Counted from the stretch's first letter, positions 25,795 to 39,768 are shown. The stretch is DNA of 64,000 nt from Cunninghamella blakesleeana (GCA_017871115.1 JAFCIZ010000006.1:2976001-3040000); one strand, 5' to 3'. A program made the numbers and translations. Notes: generated by a model not told the origin, from the letters alone.

Positions 25795-28700
25795 CTACGA
25801 AGCTTGTCGAGGGTATCTATTACTATTTGATGAACGTTGAGGATCCAGCCATAAATTAAATACATGTTGAGTATCTTGCTTTTGGTTATGTGTCATACAT
25901 ACATGAATTATTGGCATATCTCCACCACCATTATAATAAGTTAATCGAATATTATCGCCTGGAATAACTTGTACAAGTTCACCCTAGAAAAAAATAAGAA
26001 AGAAGAAAATAAAGTTAAAAATAGAAACATAATTTCAAACGATTTTTTTATAATTATAAAATAAAACTTACTGTATCTACATGACGAACTTCTATAAATT
26101 GACTACTAAAGGCCAAGATATAAGGATGTTGATAAACAATATGGTCAGGATTACCTTCCCATTCACATAAAAGGGGCGATCTATTTAATTGTTTATAAAA
26201 AGTATGTAATAATAGTAATAAAAAAATTGAATATATGTAATTAATTTTCTACTCGTAAATATTTTATTTTATTTTTTCATTTATTTTTTTAATTTACCTT
26301 CCATTGCCACGCATGACTAAAGAACCATTACGATTATTAACATAAAAAGCAAATTTATTGTAGCAAAGTAAAAATTTATCTTGAATACGATACATAGCTA
26401 GTGGCTTTAGAGGTTCAGTTTGTCTTTGTACAAAATTAAATTGAGGATCTTCTTGATCAGGGATATCACGAGATACACTAAGATTTTCTGGATCAATAAT
26501 TTCAAAACCACGTTCACATACAACATTCAGCTTGGATTTTAAAAAGTGTAAATTAGTTGCTTCTGCACCAACATAAAAGTCCTAAAAAAAAGATAAAAAA
26601 AATAATAAGATTAAAAAATGATATTGACCTCTTCCTTCTCGCATTTCATTTAATATTTATAAATATAGCTTTTTTTACCTTATACTTTTTAAACCAAGAT
26701 TGATTAGAACGTTGACCTAAGAAGCCAGTTCGTTGTGTCAATAGTCTTTCATTTCTTGGGTCTCGCAAATCGCAAATAGGCTCCAGAGCAGAAAATACAG
26801 AAGAAGCATTCTTTTTCTTTTTATAAATCAAAAGATCCTTATTATTACAATAACCAACATGAAAGAAGCTAACGTGTTGAGCCAATTCCTGTGAAAGTCG
26901 CTCTGGTGCTCTAATATTAGTAGGTGAATTAAGTGTATCAATTGGATAGGCTTTCAATGTCTTATCTGCTAAAACGAGTAAAATATGGTGCTTATCCATA
27001 ACAGCTAATTGAGTTACATTTTCACAATTAATGACACGGCGAAGATCATTTTTATTAACTGTTTTGAAATATACACCAGCATCGGTACCAATAGCCACCT
27101 TATATTCACGATCAATAGTAACTATCCATATAAAAAAATGGTCGTAATAAAAAAAAATTGATATGTATTTCTTAAACAAGTAAATTTTTTTTTTCATTTT
27201 TTTTTAAAAATAATAATATGTCTTTACCGAAAGGTACCGAACATGTAACTCTTCCTTGTCCATTTGCTCCATTGGCGGTACTAAGATATCTAAAAGAGGA
27301 ATCGTCCAACGTACGTAATTCAAATACATCATTTTCACCTTGGCGACGCTTCAAAGCAGCTTTTGCTTCTTCGATGGCTTTTACCCAAGTTAATTTTTCT
27401 TCCAAAGAATTACAAAAGAATGTATAAACTCCACCACGTTGGCCAAGATGATATAAAGTTAATGGGAATGTACCTCCAGCACCATAAGCATTTTGTAAAT
27501 TACCAGCATTTAAACCATTTGTAGGGGTACGAAGCATACCATCGCCAGGTCCTTGAATAAAAATCATTTGCAGTGGGATAGGACGTTTCCATACACGATA
27601 TTCTTCGCCGGTAGTAGATTTACGATGTTTAGTCATCAAGAGAACATGATCAAATACAAATGCATGGATATCCGATTTATCAGAGACATCCGTCGTATTG
27701 GGTTTCCTTTTCAATTCACCCTTATGATATAATTTTCTATGGACATCGCCAAGTTGTAATTCATAAATTTCACCTTGTTTATAAACCAATGAATCATCAA
27801 TTTGTAAGATTTCAACCCGTTTATGGTAAGCAGCTGTTGCATTATCTGCTTTTTTGGCCACTTCGTTAATCATTTCAATACATCGTTCCAAATAAGCATG
27901 ATCGGGATGATCTTCATCTGTCTTTTTCAACACAGCACCTAAAAGCAATTTATAACGTTGCATACGAGAGACAGGGTTTAATAAGAAGTGACGGAACGCT
28001 AAACGACGGAAACGGCTATCTTTGGATAATTCGTTAATAAACTGACTAAGTTTAGGATTGGCTTGACTTTCAGTGGCAACAATATATTCAGCTAAGGGTA
28101 CACGAGGACAATAAGTGGTAAATGGTCTTTCAAAAAATGGAAAATGTTGAAGCATTACATCACCAATGGATGGTAAACATTTTTGATCATATCGTCGCTG
28201 CAATTCGAAAAGATCTTTGAATAATGCCGTACTAATATCACGTAATTCATAATAATTATTGAATACTTCTTTTACAAATTCTCTCCTCTTTTGAGCTTCA
28301 ATAATATTACTTTCTAATAAAGGTACTACCACCGCCTATATTTCAAATACAAATATAATAAAAAAAGTATAAAGATTAATATTATTATTCATAATTTTAT
28401 TTGCAACTTATATACATATATATAGATGGTTACATAGTATAAATAAAAATATAAGTAAACTTACGTCATGTAAAGTATCCAAATCAGTACGATAAACTTC
28501 TTCAGAATAAATAATTTCATTAATAGCTTCTTGACGGTCACGTTCGCGTTGACTAGTACTTTCAAATAATTCTCTAGGTACTCGTTCAGCCCAGGCTTTA
28601 TGAGGATAAGATGTTTTTTCGTTATCAGAAACAGTTGATTTTATAGAAGTTTGACGAGATAAACTTGATTCAGTCTATAATAGTAATAAAATAAATGAAT

Positions 28701-30893
28701 AAAAAGTTAGCACGGTTTTTCTTTCATTTATTCCTTTTTTTATTATTTATTATTTAGTATCATTTATTTTTCCTTAATCTCTTTTATATCTTTACCAAAA
28801 ATTCTTGTTTAAATATTTCAGGTTTATTTGGGCACATAGGAGCATAACACCCATTATCTTCAGGTTTACAGCCATAAGTATAGCATTTTGTCAAACTTGT
28901 AAATACACCTCTAGGAATATCATCAACCGTTGCATCTTCATCAAAAGTATAAAGTTCATCAGGAGAATTATAAACCGTGCCGGTAATAAGTGACTTTTGA
29001 GAATAATGAACAGGCTCAAAGAGAGCTGGACGACTATGCATAAGAGCATTAGCAATTTTAATACAATAAGCTTCAGGGATCTTTTCATCTAAAATGGAAT
29101 GCAAAACAGTCTTGAATAATAAATAATAAAAATAATAAAATTAGAACATATCTAAAAATAATAATAATCTTATTTATTTTTGTTTTCTTTTCCCTTTCAA
29201 TTCCTTTTTCTATTTTTATTTTTTCTTACGACAGCTTCTTGTCCAGTAAATGATTCCGGATATTCATTTGCACAAAATAATTCACGAACATGTTCTAATG
29301 CCTTAATACGTCTAATAAATGTTTTGGATAAATCAGATAATATTGAACGATCCATGTCTACAGATATAGATGTTGGTCTTGGTTTTGTATTATTATTTGG
29401 TACAGGAGCAGGTGTAGCAGTTGTAATGGCATCTTCTGTTGTAGTTGCAGTAGTAGTAGTAGTAGTAGTAGTAGTAGTTGTTGTTGTTGTTGCCATAGAT
29501 GTAGAAGCAAAATTAGGAGTAATATTTTCTACTAAGGTTGATGATGTTGATAACATAGATTCATGGCGTGCGTTTGGTTTCAAAACATTAGGTTCAACAA
29601 TAATGCTACTACTATGCTCGGGAGCTTTAGGAGGCGCTTTTTGCTGTTGTTGTTGTAATTCCATTTGTTTTTGAAGTGCAGCTTGTTGACGTTCGAATTG
29701 TTTTTGCCTTTCAATTGGTGTAGGAGAATAATCTTCATCTTCGTCACTTGTATCTGGTGAAACTGGTACAAAAGGAATTTCATCATTTTGATCATTGTTT
29801 GAGGAAGAAGTATTAATAGGTGTAGGACGTGTATACCTAGGCCGTTCAATAGTATTATGCATAAGATTTCGAAGTGATGAATTAGTACGACGATGTTGTT
29901 GTGAAGATGATGATGGGGATGATCCAGGAGCAGTTTCAGAAGAAGGGGTTGAAACAATACTAGATGATTGACGAATATGTGGTTGACGAAAAGTACTAAT
30001 ATAATCTTGAGAAAGAGGTCTTGTATAATTAGCAGGTGGATAAGATTGATTGTTACTATTATTATTTGATATAGGATTAGTAGCAGTGGATTGTTGATGA
30101 TCACTAACCATAGTATATCGAGAACCAGGTGATCCAGGAGGTGACCGATGGGCTTGATAAGAAGGAGGAGGATAAACATGTGATACTGAATCCGAATAAT
30201 TATTATTATTTGGCAATGGCATTTGAAGTGTTGATGAAGTAGATGCCTGAGGCATAGGTAATGATGATGATCCTAAATCTGCATTATTATTGTTATTATT
30301 ATAGTATGGGCCAGGCATTGGGGTAGTTGGTGGCACGGGTTGATAATTGTAAGGAGGATATACTTGAGAACCATAGCTATTATTACTAAGCCCTTGCTGT
30401 GGGTAACCAAACCCGTCATTACTTCCATGAGAGGCTGTTCTATTATGACCGTTAGAAGGTGTTCTATTATGTCCATTAGAATGATAGTTTAAAGGAGGAT
30501 ATTGATTAGACCCATATATTTGTGCATCTTGATTTGATGAAGGTATATGTCCATTATTGTTGTAATACCCAAAATTAGACTAATTTTTTTTAGAAGTAAA
30601 AAAATAGGAATAAAAAAAATTAAGGATAAATATATCGTTTTTTAACCCTTTTTTTTTAATACATAATTTTCTATCTTTTTGCTTTTAAGCTTAGTACAAA
30701 AAAATTTAAAACTAAAATTACTACTTACATTAGTGTCATTTCCACTAGTATATTGATAGTCGGTAGATTGTGAATAGTTGTGACCATAATAAGAAGGTGG
30801 ATTATCAGCTGTTGTTCTATCATTAGTATTATCTTGAGTTGAGCCATTCATATTTCCATAAGGATATCCATTATAACGTTGAGAGGTATCCAT
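25795..30893 (-). CDS. Rho guanine nucleotide exchange factor (DEP-DH-PH-CNH), Rom1/Rom2-like paralog B
   Basis: Probable Rho1 activator, paralog of the gene at 12.3-16.6 kb. Nine exons (30893-30729, 30579-29230, 29110-28796, 28674-28465, 28335-27228, 27121-26679, 26581-26298, 26180-26072, 25983-25795) encode 1390 residues. The first 470 residues are low-complexity and likely disordered (Tyr/Asn/Pro/Ser-rich, a Gln block, a poly-Thr run near 29450-29490 and an SNGHNRT repeat). Then come DEP-like (about 475-600; FTGQEAV, LFEPVHYSQKSL), DH (about 650-850; RQEAINEIIYSEEVYRTDL, LAFRHFLLNPVSRMQRYKLLL), PH (about 870-1020; HAFVFDHVLLMTKHRKS, YTFFCNSLEEKLTW) and CNH (about 1050-1360; AIGTDAGVYF, CERGFEIIDPE, YILAFSSQFIEVRHVDT). 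The start is the ATG of MDTSQRYNG; no ATG lies upstream in frame. Confidence 0.92.
30417..30484. repeat. Imperfect coding repeat SNGHNRT in RhoGEF B
   Basis: On the minus strand the DNA encodes HSNGHNRTPSNGHNRTA followed by the degenerate SHGSND, a 24-base coding unit in the disordered N-terminus of RhoGEF B. Confidence 0.75.
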
Positions 30894-31372
30894 TATATTC
30901 CAAGGACACAAACTTTTGTTATTTTTTCAAGATGATGACTTTTTTTATTATTTATTTATATTTGTTATTTTATCACAAGATGTAAATAAAAGTTAAATAA
31001 AAAACTACACAATAAAAGGAAAGAAAAGAAAAGAAAAAAAAAATAAACTATTGGATAAACATTAATAAACTATCCATTTTTATCATTTATTCTTATTAAA
31101 TTTTTATTTATATAAAGTTAAAATAAAACAAAATACTATTGTATACTTTACGTTTATAAATGGCTTTTTAAACTTTTGGTTAAGGTTATTTTTTTTTGTC
31201 TTGTGAAGAAAGGAAAAAGAAATAAACATTTTTTTTCTTCATCACGAATTATATAAAGTCCGAAATTAATTTTTAAATTCCGATGTTTTTTTCGAGCTAT
31301 AAATTCTTTAGCAAAGCATTAATTTTTTTTTATCTTTCTTTTTTCTATTTTTCTATTTTTCTATTAAAAAAA
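30894..31372. other. Divergent intergenic region between RhoGEF B and patatin lipase
   Basis: A 479 bp shared upstream region, with a pyrimidine tract ending just before the lipase ATG. An in-frame upstream ATG at 31283 would lengthen the lipase by 30 hydrophobic residues; I treat it as leader. Confidence 0.5.
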
Positions 31373-34300
31373 ATGACCAATGTCAAAAAATATAAATATA
31401 AAGATATGAAATATGCAAATGATGATATTGATTCACCTAAACCAACCAAATCAAGATCTGAACCTTTAAAACATTCTAATCTAACCACATCTAATAAAAA
31501 AAAGAGACCTTCAGAATTTTCTTTGGAGTACCAAAATGAAAACCATGTAACAGACTTTTTACAAGCGTTGGCTCAAGATCACCTTACACAAACTGACTCC
31601 AGTCCAGAACATATACAAGCTGCTAGTGAACTGATGCCACCTTTAAGAGGAAAAGATAAAAAGAAGAAAAAGAAGAAAAAGCAAGACGAGATTGGTACAC
31701 CAAAGGGTATTGCCCATGCCCTTTTCAAGTACCCTTTTATTGTAAACTTTAAAATAGATAATATATTCCCCCCTGATAATAATAATAAAAACTAACGTTA
31801 ACTTTTTCTTTCTTTCTTTTCTTTATATATATATACATATATATATTGTTAGGTTTGTATTGGATTTATCATATTTATAGAATTATCATTATATCTTGGA
31901 TTAAGACAAGCGGTTCGAATTTGGGAAAATTTCTTTAGTTGGTATGATTTTTTTATTTTCTTGTAAAATAATTAAAAAGAAAATAGTATCTATATACGTC
32001 TATATTCACTATACTTTTTTATTATTACATAGGCGAGGTAGAAGGAGAAAATTAAGAAATGACTTAAGAGCGTCTCAGTCTTACGAAGAATGGTGTCAAG
32101 CAGCCAATGAACTTGATAAATATATGAAAAAAGAAGAATGGAAAGCATCACCTGAATATGGTTATTATGATTATAGATTAATTCAAAAAGTCATCAAACA
32201 CTTGCGTCTTTACCGTGGAAAAAACGATTTAGAAAGTATCACCCATTTAAAAGATGTATTATATGTATGCTTGAAACAAAACTTTGCTGGAATTGAAAAT
32301 TCTAGATTGTACAGTAATACCTATTTGGGAACAAAATATTTGATTGATGAATACGTAGATGAAGGTATAATATTAAAAAGGATAGGAATGAATAGTTAAA
32401 TAAAAAATATTTATATTTACATATACCTGTATTAACGGCCATTATTATTATTATTATTATTATTTATTCAAAAATTGCATTGTATATATAGTGACACTGT
32501 CTATTGAAGCATTAGCGAACAGCCCCCATATAAGTTATAATGAAAAAAGATTAGCCTTTCGTCTTTACTCAAAAAATTATGGAAAATCAGCTTTTTGTTT
32601 ATCGGGAGGTGCTGGCTTTGGGTATTTTCATCTTGGTGTCATCCGTGCCCTTTTGGATCAACAATTACTACCACCTATTATCACTGGAACATCTGCCGGG
32701 TCACTTATGGGTGCTATTGTTTGTACAAGAACAGATGATGAACTCCGTGAAGTCCTTGTCCCTGAATTGGCTCATCGTATAAAAATAGCTCATGATTCTT
32801 GGATAACAAAATTAACGAGGTATGCTACAACCGGTGCAATTTTTGATTCTGAACATTGGTGCCGCGAAGCAATGTGGTTTACACGTGGATCATTAACTTT
32901 CAAGGAAGCCTATGAACGTACAGGAAGAATTTTTAATGTATCTGTTGTCCCATTCGATGCTCATTCTCCCCCAAAATTACTAAATTATATCACTGCCCCT
33001 AATTGTGTTATATGGAGTGCTATCCTTGCATCAGCTGCTATACCAGGAGTAAGAAAGAAAAAAATAAGATAAAAATGAATGATTATTTCATCCACATGTG
33101 TATTTTTTATTGCCATTCATTCATTAACTTTTTTTAAAAAAATATCCTCCATTCATGTAGATTTTGAACGCAGTAGTGCTTATGCAAAAAATTCCAAATT
33201 CAAACCGTTTAGTTCCTTATAATTATGGTCACCGTTTTAAAGATGGGAGTCTAAGAACCGATATTCCTACTCAAACTTTACACAACTATTTCAACGTTAA
33301 CTATAGTATTGTTAGCCAAGTTAATCCACATATTCACATCTTCTTTTATGCAAATCAAGGTAGTCCTGGAAGACCTGTCACTCATCGATATGGAAAAGGA
33401 TGGTACGTAATAGAAATATATATATATATATATATTAGCTAGTAATTATTATATATTTACTTGACTTATTTATTCAATTATTTATTTATCACATTTATTT
33501 ATTATTATTTTAAAAAAATTAAACCATATATAGGCGTGGTGGATTTTTGGCATCTACAGCGGAACAATTATTAAAACTAGAATTATCAAAATGGTTGAAA
33601 TTATTACGAGATTTGGACTTGCTACCTAAACTTTTAAATCAAGATTGGAGCTCTATTTGGTTACAAAAATTTGATGGCAATGTTACAATTTTGGTACGTA
33701 AATATACTTATAAAGTATTATATATTATCTGACTTTTTTTATTACTATATTAACTCATCCTGCCTATCAATTATTTTTTATTTTTAAATCGCACTAGCCA
33801 AGAGCTGGGTTATCTGATTGGTTATATATTATTGCAGATCCAGATGAAAAACGATTAACAAAATTATTAAATTATGGACAATTACAAACGTGGCCAAAAA
33901 TTGCAATGATTAAAAACAGATTAAGGATTGAAAACGCAATTGCTTTAGGGCGACAGCATATTCATGGATTAGCCAAATCAGAAAAGCGAACAGATACGAC
34001 AACAGCAAGATCAACAGCAGGTACAGCTAAAGCAGCAGTAATAGCAAATGACCTTCGAAATGGAGCAAGCAGTGATGATAATGGTAGTGGAGATGATATC
34101 AAATTTTTGGATGAATATAACTTTTTAGCAGGACGTCGTTTAAGTATGCCAAGTGCAATGGATAGTGAATTAGGAAAAAATTTGATGGATGAAGAAAAAC
34201 AACGCTTTAAATTCATGTCGCAATTTACTGATAAAGATAGCTCTCCTAAAAAAAGAGGCAGCAGTTCGAAACAAAGTGGAAACAGATATACCAATGTAAA

Positions 34301-34376
34301 AAGCTATCTTTCTAGTGATGAAGACGATGAAGATGATTATGATGATGATAATGAAGGTGATGCTCTTGGCTGGTAA
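31373..34376 (+). CDS. Patatin-like phospholipase / triacylglycerol lipase (TGL3/4/5-SDP1 type)
   Basis: Lipid-droplet acyl hydrolase family that releases fatty acids from triacylglycerol. Seven exons (31373-31741, 31853-31941, 32033-32364, 32492-33048, 33161-33402, 33534-33693, 33798-34376) encode 775 residues. The basic, Lys-rich N-terminus (a KKKKKKKK run near 100) is followed by a hydrophobic segment, residues 124-140 (VCIGFIIFIELSLYLGL). The patatin domain (about 295-500) has the oxyanion loop SGGAGFGYFHLG, nucleophile elbow GTSAGS (Ser near 332) and the catalytic Asp in KDGSLRTDIP (near 477). The tail (about 600-775) is charged with acidic SSDEDDEDDYDDDNEGD. An in-frame ATG at 31283 exists, but the T-rich stretch after it looks like leader, so I chose 31373. 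It is divergent from RhoGEF B with 479 bp between. Confidence 0.9.
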
Positions 34377-34887
34377 TGTGCGGATATAGTTGATTATTAC
34401 ATATCCTTATGAGTATCAGTTACATTATTAAAAAAATTAAAAATATCTTACTCTAAACTATAAATTCTATAAAAAATTAATATAATAAACACTTTATTTA
34501 TACGTCAATAAAACAATAATATTAATTATAAAAAACATAAAACAAATGAATAGAACTGGATCTGTGGGCGTTTTCTAGAAAAAAATTACGTGTATATTTT
34601 AACTTTTTATATAAATTTTATACTGATATAAAAAACAAAATATTTAAACCATAAATATTACTTTTACGGAAGTATAAATACCAACATCCTCTACACTTTC
34701 TTTTCTTAACATAACTTGCATATATTACTTTTAAAAGGTTTGAAGTAATTGTTTTTTATTGGATAACATTTTTATAGTAAATTAAAATTCCGACTTATTT
34801 TTTTATTTTAATACGTTTAATTTTTTTTTTCTCGCCCTTTTTCATTTTTTTCTCCACTATTTAATATCCATAAAAATATTTATTACG
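34377..34887. other. Intergenic, patatin lipase to RET3
   Basis: AT-rich, with a pyrimidine-rich tract at about 34797-34860 just before the RET3 start. No gene. Confidence 0.5.
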
Positions 34888-35844
34888 ATGGTTAATTTAT
34901 CTTTATTTTCTATCAATGCCGTAATTTTACTTGATGCTTCCGGAAATCGAGTATTAGCAAAATATTATGGATCAGAACACACAACTCTTAAAGAACAAAA
35001 AGCTTTTGAAAAAGGATTATTTGATAAAACACGACTATCCCAAGGTAAATGAAAAAACCAGTTTCTCATCTTATTATAGTTATAGTTTCAATAATAGATA
35101 TAGAAACATCTTTTTAACTGTATACATATGTATATGTGTATATATATCAACAATTATTATTGTTTATTAATTTTATCATTATTATTTAATAATATATAGG
35201 CGAAATTATATTATACGATAACCAAGTCGTTTTATATAGATCTAACATCGATATTTACTTTTATGTTGTCGGTTCAGCAGAAGAAAATGAACTTATCTTA
35301 TTAAGTATGTTTAATACGTTTTATGATGCTGTCTCTAGTTTATTAAGGTAAATAATAAAACTATATAAATAAAATATGTATGTATGTATATATGTATACA
35401 TGAATATAGTTGGATAACAATAATAAAATAATGATATATATAAAGTAAAAAAAGGAGTAAACCATTATAAAATTTGCTAACATATGATTTTTATTTCCCT
35501 GTTGAAACTAATATATATTGTATAGGTATCAAGTAGAAAAAAGAACAATTATGGATAATTTGGATTTAGTTGCTTTATGTTTGGATGAGACTGTGGATAG
35601 AGGGTAAAATATATATTTAATAAAGCATACATAAATTTTATTTTTATTATTATTATTATTAAACATGACACTTATTCATCTTTTATATCTTTTTAGAATA
35701 ATCCTTGATACAGATGCAAATGCTATTGTTGGACGTGTATCTAAACCTAGATTAGATATGGTAGATATTCCATTTACAGAACAAACATTAACACAAGCTT
35801 ACCAAACTGCTAGAGAACGACTTGCCAGCCAACTTTTAAGATAG
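34888..35844 (+). CDS. RET3: Coatomer subunit zeta (zeta-COP)
   Basis: Small longin-like subunit of the COPI coat, partner of gamma-COP in Golgi-to-ER retrograde transport. Four exons (34888-35044, 35200-35347, 35526-35603, 35697-35844) encode 176 residues, the normal family length. Recognised segments: [19 protein letters not shown] at the start, [47 protein letters not shown] after allowing for MDNL here, and [13 protein letters not shown]. The last exon ends with the usual helix [10 protein letters not shown]. Joins are phases 1, 2 and 2. The start ATG is followed by the conserved [13 protein letters not shown], so no upstream extension is needed. Confidence 0.96.
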
Positions 35845-36317
35845 ATGGAAATCTTCTTGTGTACTGGCAGCAACAATAAAAAAAAATTGATTTTTTTTTC
35901 CCCTTCTTCCTTCGTTAATTTAAAATAAATATTCACAAACATAAATACATATATATATATATATATATCATTATTATACTACAACCATTTACAATGAAAA
36001 TAATCAGTCTATATTTATTTATAAATTTAATTTTGTGCAGAATGTACACGCTTTTTTTTGCACAATTATGACTATCTAATATAATTAATTTGATATAAAT
36101 ACTGATGAAGATGCTATACCTTTATCCATTTTTTATATTAAACAAAAAAAGAGATTATAATAAACATAATGTAGCTGGTCTAAATTCCTGTGTTGTTACA
36201 TTAGTTATCAAAACCAGCAGTTTTATTTTTCGACAACTCCTAATTATTTATAAAGATAAAAACAAAATATTAAAAAAAGTATTGGATAATTTTTTTAAAA
36301 AATATATGTATCTCTTT
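35845..36317. other. Convergent intergenic region, RET3 and POP1 3' ends
   Basis: AT-rich with one (TA)n tract (35948-35968). The plus-strand frame at 36105-36326 has no recognisable features and overlaps the POP1 stop. Confidence 0.5.
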
Positions 36318-39300
36318 TTACTTTGAATCCAATTGATATAGACGATGTAGTCCTATAGCAGAGCATGCACCAATTCCTTGTCCTTGGCCTGTTAAAAATG
36401 AATAATCACCTGTTGTAATATATCCAATATGATTTTTTGGTTCCAATATCTAAAAGATAATGATGTTGACCATGTCAAATTCATTTTAATATAATTTCAA
36501 TATTATCAGTATTTTTCTGTTGAATTATATAGATTACCTTCTTATTATTATTATTTGATGAATGTTTAAAATTAGATACTTCTTTATATAAATCTTCATT
36601 TTCTACAAGATAAATAAGTGAGCCAGATATAAACGTTCCACCGTATAAACTCTTTATGCAAACTTTAATAAACATATTTTCCAAATGAGTTGATTGCAAT
36701 GATATTGATAAATTTCTTGATTGAGTTGCTTTGATCATTAAATCTTTTATTTTTTTTTCAATAGATACTTTATCTTTTTCCATCATTATAACTTTTTTGA
36801 GTGTATCATTTTGCAGTAAAATACAATGATTGATACTATCACAGTTGTTGCTATTATTGGTTGGTATAAGAGAGTCAAAATTAATTTTAAATGGTGATTG
36901 AACATTTAATTTTTTATAGTTAATACGTTTAGCAGGTGGTAGTTTATTCCAACGTTGTTGAGCCAGATCACCTTTTATGGATTGATATTCTTCAAAAGCA
37001 GGTGTACCAGGAAAATCATATGGGAAACAACTGAGCCCACTATCGAAATGCATATTATGTATATCATTTAATCCACCTGTTCTTGCACCAGCAAAGACAA
37101 AGGATCGCCAAAATGGTAAACCAAATCCTTTAGGAACGACAACTGTCCATCCTTCTATTTGTTCTACTCGTGACGTGGAGAGTTGACTTGGTAAAGGTTG
37201 ATCGATTAGTGGTCCACACCGTTGAATAAGTAATATGGGAATACGTGCGTCTTTTGATGTAAATGATAATTTAGACCCAGGTAGTAGATTCTAATTTATT
37301 TAAAAAAAAAGAAAAAGAAAAACAATTAATATAAGACAAGATAAAAATTTATTATTTTTATATGACTTTTTTTTTAAAAAAAAAAAAAAATAATAATAAT
37401 GATAAGTAAAACAAAATAACTTACATTTTCCCTTCGTTGTGATAATTGGGTTTCAGTAGGTTTAGAATGTAAGCAGCTATTTCTTATTTCCTCATTCCAA
37501 ATATCCGACATGGAAATCTCTATTGGCCAATTCAAAGATAAATCAAATAACTGCTGTGTTGATAAGGTGGATGCTTCTTTGCTTGGTGGGCGTGCCTTTT
37601 GAGGGAAGCGAAGTCTTGGATCCTGTACTGTAAGACCAATCACCGATCCATTTGGTAAACAACCACCAGATCGAATATGTTGTAAATTATGCCATAATTG
37701 ATTACTACTCTTTTTAGATGTATTATTATTAGCATTTTTATCATTTTCTAATACAGGGTCTATAATGGCTTGTAAAATAGCCAATGATCTAGGACCAGTT
37801 AATTCAAACCGAACAATATCTTTACGTAAATCTACAACTAAAACTGTATTTTTTTTAAAAGAAAATAAAAATGAATACAAATGATTTAAATATTTACCGT
37901 TATTGCAATTAATACATCACTCTATTTTATACTTACTATTTGAATCTATTATCGGTATTAGCTTTTTAATTTCTTTTTCCACTAGTGAAAATGACGAAGG
38001 ATGTATCCATAACCAAATTGATCTTTCTCCATTGTTATTATTATCTACTAATGTTGATCTCCATAAAAAGGTCACAGGACATAAAAGTTGATAGGGGTAT
38101 TCATTATCTTTATAAATATTAATATGACCTACACGCGTTCCTTTTATAAATCTATAATAAAACCAACCATGTAAACATATATATATTAATATAGCAAATA
38201 TAGAATAGGTCGTATATATGCATATATGTATACATGAAATTTTTATTATTATATTTTATTATATACCTTTTACTACCTACTGAAGGTAAGAAAGGATCAC
38301 TTATTCGATTTAAAAGTTGAATAATAGATGATTGTAAACCAGATAATTGTAAACATCCCAAGTACGATGAATCATGCAATAATGAAATCTTAGTAAATGA
38401 TCTATAAGTAATACTTCTTGATTTATACATTGGATGAGCAGCCTTATGTAAATATATATAAAAATAAAAATAAATACATATCAATTTCATACTGACACGT
38501 ATATATATATAATATTCTAATTTATCACCTACGAGTCTAAATCCCCACCAATTTTCCATTTTCATACGCTTAATATGCCATTTATGCGTTTCCAGCCATT
38601 TAATACCATCTGTTTATATATATATAAAAGGGAAAAAATTAAATTCATATGCAATAATTATAGGCTTACACTCCATTTTCCTCTAAGATATATTTGTATA
38701 TGTATACTTACTCTTCTGACTTTTTAATTCATCTAAAATAACTTTAGATTTAATTTTTCGTATACCTGGTCGTATTTTTTTTCCAAGAGAAAGCTAAATA
38801 GAATAAATAAATAAATATATATATATTGATATTACCACTGGTATATATATATATATATATATATGGGCATACCTTTAAAGTTAATTTTGCTCTATCTCTA
38901 GCACGAAGTTTATGTAAGACATGACTAACTGGGCCTCTTCTCATACGCCTTGGTATTGGTTCGAAAGCTGGCACTTTTAGAGTAACACTAAACATAAAAT
39001 AGAAATATATAATGATAATAGTAATAAATAAATAAATAGTAATGGACATCATTCTAAAGTTCTAAATCAATATTTTTTTAGTCTATATATTACCTCGTTT
39101 GTTTAATTCTAGACTGCATGTAGTTCACCTCTTCCATACGATCCATCATAAACTGAGAAGCATCAATCACACCAAGTACCTTTGGTAAATCTTTATCTAT
39201 ATGAACATATATATTTAATAAAAGTGCGTTTTCTTTTATATATATACAATTTAATATTTCTATTACTTAAACTAATCTTGGATTCATGTTTTGGTTGAAC

Positions 39301-39511
39301 CTGATTTAAAGTTGAAGTTGCATTAGTTTGTATTTTTTTACCTGTCAAAATATATAAAAAAAAACATTAGTATTCTATTTAGCAATCTCTTTTTATTATT
39401 ATTATTATTTAACTTGAATAATGAATAAATCTTACTAGGCCGAGTAGTAACTACATTTGAATCTTTAGAGGTTACTGAGGCTGATCTTTTTTTTTTAGAC
39501 TCTTTTGACAT
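36318..39511 (-). CDS. POP1: RNase P / RNase MRP protein subunit POP1
   Basis: Largest protein of the nuclear RNase P and MRP ribonucleoproteins, needed for pre-tRNA 5' and pre-rRNA processing. Eleven exons (39511-39436, 39341-39267, 39196-39094, 38987-38873, 38793-38712, 38609-38533, 38442-38267, 38151-37937, 37843-37425, 37290-36538, 36449-36318) encode 740 residues. Family marks: RRMRRGPVSHVLHKLRARDR, WLETHKWHIKRMKMENWWGFRL, the SYLGCLQLSG block, VRFELTGPRSLAIL, GWTVVVPKGFGLPFWRSFVFAGAR with GLNDIHNMHF, and the C-terminal HIGYITTGDYSFLTGQGQGIG. It is shorter than human POP1 (about 1000) and near the yeast length. Several exons are under 120 bp. It is convergent with RET3, 473 bp away. Confidence 0.95.
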
Positions 39512-39728
39512 TATATTTAAGAAGGAAAAATATAAATTTACAGGAAGGAAATAAAAAAAATATTTTTTTTTAAAAAAGAATCGGACTGGTCCTAAATAAT
39601 TTTTTTTTCGCATTAATATTCAATTTTTTTAAAATATTTCTCTGTGAAAGATAATTAAAATAGGTATTTTATGTATTTAAAAGAATTATATAATAAACAA
39701 TAATAAATATATAAAAGATGTTATATAA

Positions 39729-39768
<40 letters not shown>

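Noticed and set aside
29180..29674. 164-codon plus-strand frame with poly-Val and poly-Cys
   Set aside because: Antisense shadow of the poly-Thr and Gln repeats of RhoGEF B.
31283..31372. Upstream in-frame ATG extending the patatin lipase
   Set aside because: The added 30 residues come from a T-rich leader and are Phe-rich; the ATG at 31373 has a typical A-rich context.
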